DNA of 64,000 nucleotides from Asticcacaulis sp. AC460 (GCF_000495795.1 NZ_AWGD01000036.1:1-64000), one strand, 5' to 3'; shown: positions 17,943 to 26,893, counted from the first letter of the stretch. Numbers and translations are program-made. Notes: generated by a model not told the origin, from the letters alone.

Positions 17943-19453
17943 GCCGGCATCTCCTCACGGGCCTCGGCAAAGTAGCTGACGAAGTCGCCATGGGCCGGCA
18001 TGGCGGCAACCTGGCCGGCGATGCGTTCACGCAGGTCGGCCATCAAACGGGCGGTCTGGTCAGGGTCCAGGGCATCGGCCAGGCGGTCATAGTTTCCCGG
18101 CAGGATGTCCTGGCCGGCCAGAACCGACAGCCAGCTATCGGGCGAGAACAGACCGTCCTTATAGGCCGGGATATGGCCGCGGCGGCGGAACAACTCTATC
18201 TTGTGGGCCAGGCTGTCGGGGATGGCCATGTGGCGGACATCGTCCCAGAAGGCTTCGCCGGTGCGGCCGTTGGCGTGATAGTGCAGGATCAGGAAGTCGC
18301 GGATGCGTTCGTATTCGATGTCGCTGCGGCGGTTGAATTCGGCGGCCAGGCGTGGGTCGGTCGGGCCCGGCGTTGTCGGTATCAGTTCGGCCAGGGACAG
18401 GGCCCCCACCTGGATCAGGTAGATGCTGGTCGATTCCAGCGGTTCGAGGAAGCCGCTGGCCAGGCCGATGCCGACGCAGTTGCCGGTCCAGGCCTTCGGG
18501 CGGCGGCCGGCGCGGAAGCGCAGCAGGCGGGGGTCGGCCAAGCCTTGGGCGTTGGTATTCAGCGTGTCGTGGGCCTCGGTTTCGGTGATGTGGCTGGACG
18601 AAAAAACGTAGCCGGTGCCGGTGCGGTGTTGCAGCGGGATGCGCCAGGTCCAGCCGGCCGCTTGGGCGGTTGAGCGGGTGGCCGAAGCCAGGTCGCCGGA
18701 GCGGGTAACCGGCATGGCCAGGGCGCGGTCGCAGGGCAGCCAATGCGTCCAGTTCTCCCACGGGCTATTGAGCGCGCCGTCCAGCAGCAGGGCGCGGAAA
18801 CCGGAGCAATCGACAAACAGGTCGCCTGAGATGATTGCACCGGACGCCAGGGTCAGGGTGGCGATGTCGCCGGTGGCGGTTTGGGTGACGTGGTCGATAC
18901 GGCCTTCGATGCGTTTAACGCCGCGAGCGGTCGCCCATTCGCGCAGGAATTCGCCATAGAGGCCGGCATCGAAATGGTAGGCATAGGCATAGGTCGAACG
19001 GATCGACTTCTGGTCTTCGTTGGGAAATTCGAAGCGGCCCTGTTGGGCAGCCATGACGGCGTAGGAGTATTCGTTTAAGGGGGCGGGGTGTTGGTTCAGT
19101 CGCCGGGCGCGCGTCCAGTAGTGATGGAAGCCCAAGCCGCGCCAGGCTTCGCCGAAGGTGCCGAACGGGTGGATGTAGCGGTTGCCCTTGCGGCCCCAGT
19201 CGACGAACTCGATGCCCAGTTTGAAGGTCGCCTTGCAATTGCGCATGAAGCGGGCTTCGTCGATGCCCAGCATGTCGTTGAAGGTTTTTATGTGGGGGAG
19301 TGTCGCTTCGCCGACACCGACCGTGCCGATGTCGGCGGATTCGATAAGCGTGATGTCGTAACGGTCGCGGTCCAGGCGCCGGGCAAAAGCGGCTGCGCAC
19401 ATCCAGCCCGCTGTGCCGCCGCCGGCTATGACCACTCTGAGTTTTGACGTCAT
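17939..19453 (-). CDS. Flavin-dependent tryptophan-halogenase family protein (Hal4)
   Basis: A 504-residue halogenase homologue, first gene of the minus-strand operon Hal4 - pseudo B - pseudo A - Hal3. It retains GGGTAGW (11-17), GVGEATLP, K78 (ATFKLG), GWTWRIP (267-273) and E337 in FLEPLEST. It has an insertion near residues 140-155 relative to Hal1. The leader 13-mer CCAATCCTGAAAG ends eight bases before its ATG, as for SapC 2. Its stop overlaps the next start by four bases. Confidence 0.93.
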   Translation of the reverse strand: MTSKLRVVIAGGGTAGWMCAAAFARRLDRDRYDITLIESADIGTVGVGEATLPHIKTFNDMLGIDEARFMRNCKATFKLGIEFVDWGRKGNRYIHPFGTFGEAWRGLGFHHYWTRARRLNQHPAPLNEYSYAVMAAQQGRFEFPNEDQKSIRSTYAYAYHFDAGLYGEFLREWATARGVKRIEGRIDHVTQTATGDIATLTLASGAIISGDLFVDCSGFRALLLDGALNSPWENWTHWLPCDRALAMPVTRSGDLASATRSTAQAAGWTWRIPLQHRTGTGYVFSSSHITETEAHDTLNTNAQGLADPRLLRFRAGRRPKAWTGNCVGIGLASGFLEPLESTSIYLIQVGALSLAELIPTTPGPTDPRLAAEFNRRSDIEYERIRDFLILHYHANGRTGEAFWDDVRHMAIPDSLAHKIELFRRRGHIPAYKDGLFSPDSWLSVLAGQDILPGNYDRLADALDPDQTARLMADLRERIAGQVAAMPAHGDFVSYFAEAREEMPA

Positions 19454-19545
19454 CTACTGGGCTTTCAGGATTGGCTTGAACCCGCCGCGCAGCGGCATTT
19501 TGTGGAAGTCTGGAACCACGGTTGAATGGGGATGAGGACAAGAGT

Positions 19546-19692
19546 TTTTTTACCACGGACCACGCGGACCACACGGACTTCGAGATGCCCTTGAACCCAT
19601 CGCGCGGCGGCAATCCTTGGAAAATTAAAACCGCTGCGCGGCGTCAAGAACAACCTGAAGTCCGTGTGGTCCGTGTGGTCCGTGGTAAAAAA
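19546..19692. repeat. Inverted repeat with 35-bp arms
   Basis: Two 35-bp arms (19546-19580 and 19658-19692) differ at one base and enclose 77 bases. Each arm is built from tandem GGACCACAC-type units next to an A/T run (TTTTTTACCACGGACCAC and its complement). Units of this kind are dispersed in many bacterial genomes. It lies upstream of Hal4 and could act as a strong bidirectional hairpin between that operon and the TonB receptor 2 gene. Confidence 0.85.
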
Positions 19693-20018
19693 TTCTTTGG
19701 CAGGTAACGCCGCTTCGCCGCGTCAGAAGAAGCATGAGAAGCGTCGGGGAAGGTTGAACCTCGGCAAGAAACCCCACCACCGCACCTCATTCACTATGGT
19801 CATCGGTCTACGACCTCAGACCTCCGTTCATTCGAGCGGTCCCCCTCCCCGACAAGCGGGGAGGAGCAAGATAAATCGATCTATCGTGATAGTTCTGGTC
19901 AATCTTGGGGAAACCACTGACAGTAACCCCTCACCCCAACCCTCTCCCCGCAGGCGGGGAGAGGGAGTCCAGTCGCGCCCGGCTACTTTGTCGGAGCGCG
20001 ACTGGATGGGGCAGTTGG
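19693..20018. repeat. Gene-free stretch with two G/C hairpins
   Basis: No supportable gene. It holds two hairpin repeats of a family seen elsewhere in the window: CTCCCCG/CGGGGAG at 19845-19863, and an 11-bp stem CCTCTCCCCGC/GCGGGGAGAGG at 19941-19964. Both are close to the 3' end of the TonB receptor 2 gene (stop at 20019) and probably help end its transcript. Confidence 0.6.
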
Positions 20019-23000
20019 TTAGTACTTGAAGCGGACGCCGAACTGGAACCGGCGGTCGTTGCGGATCCAGGCCGAGTCCTTCTTCACCGAAGCCGCACCC
20101 GGCGTCGCCGCCGAGTCGCCCATCACCATCTGCTGAATCACCGTCGTCGTATCCAGCAGGTTGGAACCATCCAGCGACAGCTCGATATTGTCGTTCAGCT
20201 TGTAGCGGATCGACGCGTCGAGGAAGCCGTTGCCCTTCTGGTACATCGGCAGGCCGATACAGCAGTCCAGATTGGCCGTCAGGAAGTCCGAACGGTGCGA
20301 ATAGGCCAGGCGCGAAGCGAACGGGCCTTTTTCGTACAGCACCACGATGTTGTAGGATTCATCGGAGATGCCGGCCAGGCGGTGCGAGTCGAAGACCGCC
20401 CCGTTGACCTGAAGGCCGCCGCCGAAGCCGATCGTCCCGCCCGCCGCGTAGCCCGGCTGGTTGGCCAGGTTGGAGTTGTTGATCCCCGACTGCTTGGTGC
20501 GGGTGTAGTTGGCCTGGAGACCCAGGCCATCAAACGGCGCCGGCAGGAAGTCGAAGAAGGTCTGGTAGGCCACTTCGAAGCCCTTCAGCGTACCGCCGCC
20601 GTCGCCATTACCCGGACCACGGATCAGCACCGGCTGCGTCACCCCGTTCAGGGTCACCGCACGCGGAATTTCGGCATAGGAGATGTCGCCGTTCAGCTTC
20701 TTGTAGAACAGGTCGAAGGTGAAGGACGAGGTCGAGTTGAAATAGTGCTCGTACGACAGGTCGAACTGATCCGCCGTCACCGGCGCCAGGGCGGCGTTAC
20801 CCGAGTCGGCGTTGAACACGAAGTTGTAGCCCTTCACGTTCGCCGCGGTCTTGGGTCCGTTCGGATCCGTCCAGACGATGAACGGTGAGTTCGGACCGGT
20901 GTTGATCGCCGGCGACTGGATGGCGACGTAGTTGCGCAACTGGCCGAAGTCTGGACGCGACAGGGCGCGCGATGCCCCGAAGCGGATGAAGGTGTTTTCG
21001 GTCAAACCGAAGCGCAGGTTCAGGCTGGGGAGCCAGTTTTCATGCTCGGCTCCGTAGACGCTCTTGACCGCCGGCCCGCCGCTGAAGTTACGGATGGCGT
21101 CGGTCAGGTAGCACGACACGTTGAGCAGGTTGTTCGGCCCGGTCGGCGTGTTGCAGGGCGCCAAAGTGCTGTACCAGTTGGCGTTGTTGAAGGCGACGCC
21201 GCCATGACTTTCGACCTTGGTCTGGACGTAGCGGACACCGATATTGCCGTTCAGCGTGATGCTGGATCCGAAGAGCGTCTTGTCCGCCCCGCCGAACTTC
21301 AGCATGACGTAGGCGGCGTTGGTGGTTTCGTTGACATCCAGCATTTCCGGATCGACGAAACAGCCTTCGGTGTTGTTGGCGCGCTGGCACAAAGGCGTCC
21401 AGCCCAGCGGCGAGTTGGTCGTCGCCGAGGACAGGCCGGCAACATGGCGGTCGTAATCGGCCAGGACGTCGTTCGACAGCCAGGCCATGGCGCCCGGATT
21501 GAATACGTTACCATTGTAGAAACCGTCACGCAGCGGTTCCGACACCCACATATCCTTGCCGTAGCCCTGGAAGGTGCGGCCGGGGTTGCAGGTGTAGGGG
21601 GCGGGCGTGGTGTTATCCAGGTTGAAGCCCGGGCCGTTACACGCATTCCACGGCTGGACCACCGGCGACCAGTTGTAGGCCGAGTAGCGGACCTTTTGAT
21701 CGCGTTCGGCATGGCGCACGCCGGCGCGCAGGGAGTTCAGCCAGCCGCCGTCGTCGAAGCGGTATTCCAGGTCGGCGCGGGCCGAGAACTGGGTGGCATC
21801 GTTGTCTTCCCAGTGATCCTGGATGAAGGGGATGTACCAGTTGTGGGTATTGGCCAGGAAGCCCGGGGCGTAGTTGACATTGGAGCCCGGCAGCAGGTCG
21901 ATGGTCGGCGTACCGTCTTCGTTGGTGCTGTACTTGACGTTGGCCAGGGTGTTGGCAGCGACCAGGATGTCGTAGTTGTTGGTCTCGGCCTCGACGTACT
22001 GCACGTCGAAATTGGCGCTCAGCTTGTCGCTGACCTCCCATTTCAGGTTGGCCGCCAGGTCGCGGGTGGCTTCTTCGTGGTTGAAGATACGCGACTCGTT
22101 CGACACCGTTGTGCCCTGGCGGGTGGTGGTGCAGCCGCCACCGCCGCAGTAGTTGACGAAGGGCTTGCCCGGAACGGCGGAGCCGATGTCCATGGCCACC
22201 TGGTCCGACCAGCCCCAGCCGCCCGACGGCCCGGTGATCACGCCGGAATCGAGCATGCCGTCGGCGCCGAAGGCGAAGGCCGGGGTGCCGTCGGCCGGTC
22301 CGACCACGGCCGTTGTCTGGGGCGAGAAGGCCGGCGCCGCCCACAGATCGAAGAAGCCGATATTGGAGGAGCGCTCCATCCAGGCGTTCTTGTAGTAGGT
22401 GTCGTTGTACTGCAGGCTGAACTCGATGGTGCGTTCGTTGTTGCGGTACTGCAAGGCGGCGGCGGTGCCGCGGCGGTCGCGGTCGTATTTCACCTGCGAG
22501 AAGTTGACCTGACGGGGCATATAGACCCAGCCGGATCCGCCATAGGGGTTGGCGGTACAGGCGACGGTGCCGTCGGCATTGACATTGGCGGCGTTGGACG
22601 TGCCGAAGCCGGCCGAGCAGAAGGCGCCGATGCGCTGCATGACCACGCCTTCGGTCTGGGTCAGGACATTGCCCTGGGCGAAGTTCAGCATGACGCCGAA
22701 TTCACCAGCTTCGGTTTCCCAGCGGTTGGTGTAGATGCCGGAATATTCGAAGGTGGTGTCTTCGGAACGGTCGCCGTAATTGGCTTTGACCGAAGCCGAG
22801 ATGACCTGGCCTTTCGAGTCGAACGGCATACGGGTGCGCAGGTTGACGGAACCGGCGATGCCGCCTTCGATCATTTCGGCGGTCAGGTTCTTGTAGGAGT
22901 CGACGCCGGCCATCAGTTCCGGCGAGACGTCGTTGAAGTTCAGCCCGCGCGCCCCGTCGGCAGTGAAGGTGTCACGGCCGTTGAGTTCGGTGCGGACGAA

Positions 23001-23369
23001 GGTCAGGCCGCGGATCAGGACCTGGGCCGGTTCGGCCGAGAAGTGGGTCGAGTCGTCGCTGGACTGGAAGCGCGATACAGTGATGCCCGGCACGCGTTGC
23101 AGCGCTTCGGCCACGGACTTGTCCGGGAAGGCGCCGATGTCGGTGGCGGTGATGGAATCGACGTGGGTGTCGGCGTTTTTCTTGATGGTCTGCGCCGTTT
23201 GCAGCGCGCGGCGGGTGCCGACGACGACGACGGCCTGGCCGTCTTCGGCGGCGGGCGCGTCCTGTGCCATGGCCACGCCTGTGCCCAGGACCGCCATGGC
23301 GGCCAGTGTCACCAGGGAGACACTCCCCCTGAGCATGACGCTGCGTTGACCCGTGTTCAATTTTTTCAT
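20019..23369 (-). CDS. TonB-dependent receptor (receptor 2)
   Basis: A large outer-membrane TonB-dependent transporter of 1116 residues. Signal peptide to about residue 35 (AMAVLGTGVAMAQ), plug domain with SITATDIGAFPDKSVAEALQ and RVPGITVSRFQSSDDS, then a long barrel ending in FQFGVRFKY. Cysteine pairs in the barrel loops (for example GGGGCTT and NTEGCFVDPE) suggest disulfide-stabilised extracellular loops. Start chosen at 23369: AGGGAGAA lies just upstream and the signal peptide begins there; the open frame continues further but is not protein-like. It diverges from the GH18 gene, so its ligand may be an aminosugar oligomer, but that is inference only. Confidence 0.94.
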   Translation of the reverse strand: MKKLNTGQRSVMLRGSVSLVTLAAMAVLGTGVAMAQDAPAAEDGQAVVVVGTRRALQTAQTIKKNADTHVDSITATDIGAFPDKSVAEALQRVPGITVSRFQSSDDSTHFSAEPAQVLIRGLTFVRTELNGRDTFTADGARGLNFNDVSPELMAGVDSYKNLTAEMIEGGIAGSVNLRTRMPFDSKGQVISASVKANYGDRSEDTTFEYSGIYTNRWETEAGEFGVMLNFAQGNVLTQTEGVVMQRIGAFCSAGFGTSNAANVNADGTVACTANPYGGSGWVYMPRQVNFSQVKYDRDRRGTAAALQYRNNERTIEFSLQYNDTYYKNAWMERSSNIGFFDLWAAPAFSPQTTAVVGPADGTPAFAFGADGMLDSGVITGPSGGWGWSDQVAMDIGSAVPGKPFVNYCGGGGCTTTRQGTTVSNESRIFNHEEATRDLAANLKWEVSDKLSANFDVQYVEAETNNYDILVAANTLANVKYSTNEDGTPTIDLLPGSNVNYAPGFLANTHNWYIPFIQDHWEDNDATQFSARADLEYRFDDGGWLNSLRAGVRHAERDQKVRYSAYNWSPVVQPWNACNGPGFNLDNTTPAPYTCNPGRTFQGYGKDMWVSEPLRDGFYNGNVFNPGAMAWLSNDVLADYDRHVAGLSSATTNSPLGWTPLCQRANNTEGCFVDPEMLDVNETTNAAYVMLKFGGADKTLFGSSITLNGNIGVRYVQTKVESHGGVAFNNANWYSTLAPCNTPTGPNNLLNVSCYLTDAIRNFSGGPAVKSVYGAEHENWLPSLNLRFGLTENTFIRFGASRALSRPDFGQLRNYVAIQSPAINTGPNSPFIVWTDPNGPKTAANVKGYNFVFNADSGNAALAPVTADQFDLSYEHYFNSTSSFTFDLFYKKLNGDISYAEIPRAVTLNGVTQPVLIRGPGNGDGGGTLKGFEVAYQTFFDFLPAPFDGLGLQANYTRTKQSGINNSNLANQPGYAAGGTIGFGGGLQVNGAVFDSHRLAGISDESYNIVVLYEKGPFASRLAYSHRSDFLTANLDCCIGLPMYQKGNGFLDASIRYKLNDNIELSLDGSNLLDTTTVIQQMVMGDSAATPGAASVKKDSAWIRNDRRFQFGVRFKY

Positions 23370-23890
23370 TCTGTTCTCCCTTGAGGCCTCGGTGTCGAGA
23401 CCCACGTTGCTGGTTACCGGACCGCAATCGTCCCGCCCGCGCCAGCATAGGCCTGCGCAGGGTGACCGTGACGGTCCGGACAGTCGTTTCCCAACATGGA
23501 CAGGAGTTGTGTTCCGCCCCCGGACGCGGCGGGGAATGCCCCGCCCCTTCAGCGAACTCCTCTCTGTTATCGTGCCACCGGTTTGGGTGGCTTCCCACGT
23601 CATGATCGCGCGGGTTTTATGAAACTGCGTCTTTCGATTCGGCTTTTTGGCCGTATCAAATGATGGACATAATTTCATCGGCTTTGCATTATATTATACA
23701 CGTCATATTATGCAGCCATGTTTTTATTATACATAATAAGGTTTTGTGAGGAAGAGATTCGAAACGCCTGTTAAAAATTTTCAGACAAATTTGCAAATTT
23801 GCAACAAATAGTAACATGCCATGGGCGAAAGCGCCAGTCCGACGGCATCTGCAGCTTACCCGTAACCTGCCGCGCAGCGGAGTCTACGCA
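23370..23890 (-). promoter_or_regulatory. Leader and AT-rich upstream region of TonB receptor 2
   Basis: A gene-free stretch. Positions 23660-23750 are strikingly AT-rich for this genome, with overlapping TATTATA/ATAATA words (for example ATTATATTATACACGT near 23688), and are the likeliest promoter zone. This implies a leader of about 300 bases for the receptor. That leader contains short GC hairpins (GGCGGGGC/GCCCCGCC-like near 23526-23550) but no riboswitch consensus I recognise. Confidence 0.35.
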
Positions 23891-24221
23891 AAGAGGTTGA
23901 AACACGAAACAACGTTCGGCGCAGCCAATGGCCACGAATGGACACGAATAAGGAAGGAAGTGCAGTGCCTGCCCAATGGGAGACTGCATTCTTCTTCGCG
24001 TCTTCGCGTCTTCGCGTGAGTCCTCTTTCTACCTTTAATTAGGCACGCCGTTTTGGGCGGTCACCCATCTCCAAGGGAAGTAAAATTTCACGCGAAGACG
24101 CGAAGACGCGAAGAAGAAAGTTAAAGGTGGCATCGACCGGTGAGGCTGATTTATTCCTTCTTATTCGTGTCCATTCGTGGCCATTGGCTGCGCCGAACGT
24201 TGTTTCGTGTTTCAACCTCTT
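23891..24221. repeat. Nested inverted repeat (62-bp outer arms, 29-bp inner arms)
   Basis: Outer arms 23891-23952 and 24160-24221 are perfect 62-bp inverted repeats. They contain the dispersed units ACGAATGGACACGAAT and AACGTTCGGCGCAGCC. Inside them a second perfect pair (23991-24019 and 24088-24116, 29 bp) consists of tandem TTCGCGTC units. The centre (24020-24087) is unrelated sequence. The element fills the space between divergent TonB receptor 2 and the GH18 gene and could form a large cruciform. Confidence 0.92.
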
Positions 24222-24343
24222 GCTGTCGAATGCCGCTCCGCGGCTGGTTCAGGACGACCGCAAACAGGTATGATATTGGACTTGCTTTGGACGCATATTG
24301 GCGATAGCTGTTCAGGCAACCGCACATGATAAGGAAACACGGG

Positions 24344-25588
24344 ATGAGCACGCGCACGGCTTTCTTTTCCGCCCTCTGTCTGGGCGCCGCATGGCTGGCG
24401 TTTCCGGCCGCCGCCGAGCCCGTCGTCGCCACCTACTATTACCCGTCCGGCGGCACTCAGGAAGCGCTGAAGCGCCCGTCGGTGCAGAAGTTGACTCACC
24501 TGGTCTATTCGTTTGTGCCGGTGTGCGGCGACAGTCCGGCCTTCGACGCCGATGAGAAGAAGGCGCGCGAACCGATCTGCGCCGGCGCGGCCGATTACGC
24601 CATCACCTTGCCCGACACGCCGCAGATCCGCGCGGAACTGGCCGCCATGGCTGAGTTGAAGCAGCGCAACCCGGGCCTGAAGGTCATAGCTTCGGTCGGC
24701 GGGTGGGGCATGCCGATGTATCCCGAAGTGGTTGTGTCTGCGGCGCGTCGAAAGGCCTTTACGGAGTCGGCCGTGGCTTTGTTGACGAAGTATCCGGTGT
24801 TCGACGGGCTCGACATCGACTGGGAATATCCCGGCGGCGGGGACGAGGCGCGCGCTCTGTTGTCCGATGCGGCACGTGTACAGGAAGCCGCAGACCATCG
24901 CGCTCTGGTCGAGGGTCTGCGCGGGGCGTTCGACGGGTTAGAGGCGAAGGATGGTCGCGAGCGGTTGTTGACCACGGCCGTTGCCGGCTATGCGCGCACG
25001 GTGGCGGGTATCGACTGGAAGGGCGTCGAGGACGACTTCGACCTGGTCTTCGTCATGACCTATGATTTCACGCCGGAGAAGTCGTTCCAGCGGATCGGCG
25101 ACTATTCCGGCGGCGGCGGATGGCCCGGCCATCACACCAATCTGGTCGCCGGCCCGACGACGGATGGCTATGGCTCGGACGACATGATCCGCAACCTGGC
25201 GGCGGCCGGGGTGCCCAAGGGTAAGATGGTGCTGGGCGCCGGGTTCTATGCCCGGGAATGGAAGAACGCGAAGTTCGATGACGGGCGTTTTCCGGCCAGC
25301 GGATCGGCCGGCGAATTGGCAGGCATGGCCTCATGGACAGAGGTCCAGGCGCTGGGGCTGGAAGCCAAGGGCTGGACGGCGGGTTATGACGAGGTGGCCC
25401 AGGCGGCCTATCTGTATGATGAGAAGACGGGTGGTTTCCTGTCGCTGGATACGCCGCGCAGTTTGGCAGCCAAGGGGCGCTATGTGCAGCAGGAGGGCTT
25501 GGCCGGGCTGTTTGCCTGGGAACTGAGTCAGGACGACGCGACCTTGGTCGACGCCATGGCCGCGGCGGTGAAGGACAAAGCGGAGTAG
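24344..25588 (+). CDS. Glycoside hydrolase family 18 (chitinase-like) enzyme
   Basis: A secreted or periplasmic GH18 TIM-barrel hydrolase of 414 residues. The signal peptide is MSTRTAFFSALCLGAAWLAF through AAA (about residue 24). SVGGW at 117-121 and the catalytic DGLDIDWE motif at 154-161 (acid E161) are intact, as are YDF and YAREW further on. No carbohydrate-binding module is present. Start chosen at 24344 because the signal peptide begins there; an ATG at 24326 would add six residues. Substrates of the family are chitin, chito-oligosaccharides or peptidoglycan-like glycans. It may work with the divergent TonB receptor 2. Confidence 0.9.
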   Translation: MSTRTAFFSALCLGAAWLAFPAAAEPVVATYYYPSGGTQEALKRPSVQKLTHLVYSFVPVCGDSPAFDADEKKAREPICAGAADYAITLPDTPQIRAELAAMAELKQRNPGLKVIASVGGWGMPMYPEVVVSAARRKAFTESAVALLTKYPVFDGLDIDWEYPGGGDEARALLSDAARVQEAADHRALVEGLRGAFDGLEAKDGRERLLTTAVAGYARTVAGIDWKGVEDDFDLVFVMTYDFTPEKSFQRIGDYSGGGGWPGHHTNLVAGPTTDGYGSDDMIRNLAAAGVPKGKMVLGAGFYAREWKNAKFDDGRFPASGSAGELAGMASWTEVQALGLEAKGWTAGYDEVAQAAYLYDEKTGGFLSLDTPRSLAAKGRYVQQEGLAGLFAWELSQDDATLVDAMAAAVKDKAE

Positions 25589-25610
25589 GTTTGGCGCCGG
25601 CAAAATGACA

Positions 25611-25680
25611 GCGGGCCCAATCCCCCACCGTCTCATTTGCTAACCGCAAATGATCCACCTCCCCGTATAACGGGGAGGGA
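25611..25680. repeat. Two-hairpin intergenic repeat, copy 1
   Basis: TCATTTGC/GCAAATGA (25633-25653) followed by CCTCCCCG/CGGGGAGG around TATAA (25658-25678). The same composite, including the CCCCCACCG lead-in, occurs at 39589-39673. It lies between the convergent GH18 and cupin-like genes and can serve as a bidirectional terminator. Confidence 0.8.
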
Positions 25681-25723
25681 TAAAGTATTGGCAATATTGC
25701 TTTTTCTGAACCTAACTCCCAAT

Positions 25724-26722
25724 TCAGTTTTTGAGGTAGGCCAGTTTCAGTTCCTTTTTCAGGCGCTCGCGCAAGGCCGGCGTCATGGAACCGAGGACGC
25801 CCTTTAGGTCTGGCGGCAAATGGGCGGTGGCATCGTCGCCGGCTTTGAACACGTAAGCGTCGAACATGGCCTTCCAGTAGGCGCGTTCGCCCGGTGGTAG
25901 GGCGCCAAGCGCCAAGAGGGCCGTCAGGAAGGCGTCGCTGGCGCGTTCTAAACCCGTGGCGTAATCGCCCCACCAGTAGTTGACCATGACATTGTACGGC
26001 TCCAGCGACGTGACGTGATGCCACCAGTATTTCGGCATGAACAGCGCGTCGCCAGGTTCGAGATGGGCGATGACGGCGGATGCCATGGCTTCGCGGAATT
26101 TGGGGAAGCGGTCGTAGTCGGGAGCTTCCGGGTCCACCAGGGACAGCGGTGGTGGATTGTCCAACGGCCCGACATAGAGGTTGGCGACCTGGTCCGGCGG
26201 AAACAGCAGAAAGCGCCTGCGGCCTGCGACGACACAGGCCAGGTTATGGTCGCGGTCGTTGTGGGTCTGGGTTTTCAGCTTGCCGCCGATCCATAGCCGC
26301 GGTGTGATCTGCGGCGGCATCAGGGGGAGCGGGTTGTCAGCGATAAAGTCCGGCAGGATGGTGAGCGGCAGCATCTGGACCGCGACGAAGGGCGGATTGT
26401 CGAGCGCCAGGTTGCGTTCGATCTGGTCCAGGGTTTCCGCGAGGCCGCGATTGCGTTTGGCGAAGTTGAACTCGCGCAGGTCGTCGCCGTAGATGTAGCG
26501 GCCTCCGGAAGAGGCCGGGGCTTCCATGACGGGGACCAAAGCGCCGCGGTCTATGGCTTTGAGGTAGGCGTTCAGGGTGGCGGGGTTCGTGCCGGCGGCG
26601 ACGGCGGGCCAGTGGGCGATCAGGTTTTTGAAGATGACCGGCTGTTCGGCGGCCAGGATGCGGCCGAAATCATTGGCGGCGACGGCGGGCAGTGTTGGGA
26701 CATGCGGAAGATTTTCGAACAT
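25724..26722 (-). CDS. Cupin-like (JmjC-type) domain protein, copy 2
   Basis: A 332-residue paralogue of 9194-10222 in the cupin_8/JmjC-like superfamily. H154 and D156 (TQTHNDRDHN) with H235/H236 (KYWWHHVTSL) form the putative Fe(II) triad; GRRRFLLFPPDQVANLYVGP is the shared core. It stands alone on the minus strand between the GH18 gene and the TetR gene. Like the first copy it belongs to the protein types that accompany TonB receptors in this order; target unknown. Confidence 0.87.
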   Translation of the reverse strand: MFENLPHVPTLPAVAANDFGRILAAEQPVIFKNLIAHWPAVAAGTNPATLNAYLKAIDRGALVPVMEAPASSGGRYIYGDDLREFNFAKRNRGLAETLDQIERNLALDNPPFVAVQMLPLTILPDFIADNPLPLMPPQITPRLWIGGKLKTQTHNDRDHNLACVVAGRRRFLLFPPDQVANLYVGPLDNPPPLSLVDPEAPDYDRFPKFREAMASAVIAHLEPGDALFMPKYWWHHVTSLEPYNVMVNYWWGDYATGLERASDAFLTALLALGALPPGERAYWKAMFDAYVFKAGDDATAHLPPDLKGVLGSMTPALRERLKKELKLAYLKN

Positions 26723-26823
26723 AGGCGCGCCCCTGTTTTCTTCAGGGTAGCAGGGTCAGCGCATCAAGGAAGGTGAACGAAACCGGGGTGCATACGTATT
26801 CAGTCGGGTGGTTAGCCGTCCTC

Positions 26824-26893
26824 GGAAGGCCCCTCACCCGATCGCGTTCACTTTGTTCCGCTCTCGTCCTCTCCCCTCTTTGGAGGGGAGAGG
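26824..26893. repeat. 3'-end repeat (CCCCTCACCCGATCGC type), copy 1
   Basis: GGCCCCTCACCCGATCGC, then CTCTCGTCCTCTCCCC and a CTCTCCCC/GGGGAGAG hairpin. Related copies are at 35429-35494 and 37235-37301. All three lie directly 3' of minus-strand genes, here the TetR gene whose stop is at 26919. Confidence 0.75.

Noticed and set aside
19958-20030. Possible tRNA or small RNA in the gap after receptor 2
   Set aside because: Only G/C hairpins of the dispersed repeat type; no cloverleaf or CCA-type features.
21042-23384. 780-codon frame antisense to TonB receptor 2
   Set aside because: No recognisable protein features; the receptor on the other strand is certain.
23370-23640. Cobalamin or TPP riboswitch before receptor 2
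   Set aside because: No B12-box or CUGAGA core on the transcribed strand.
23991-24116. CRISPR-like tandem TTCGCGTC units
   Set aside because: The units are 8-9 bp without spacers and form an inverted repeat, not a direct repeat array; no cas genes.
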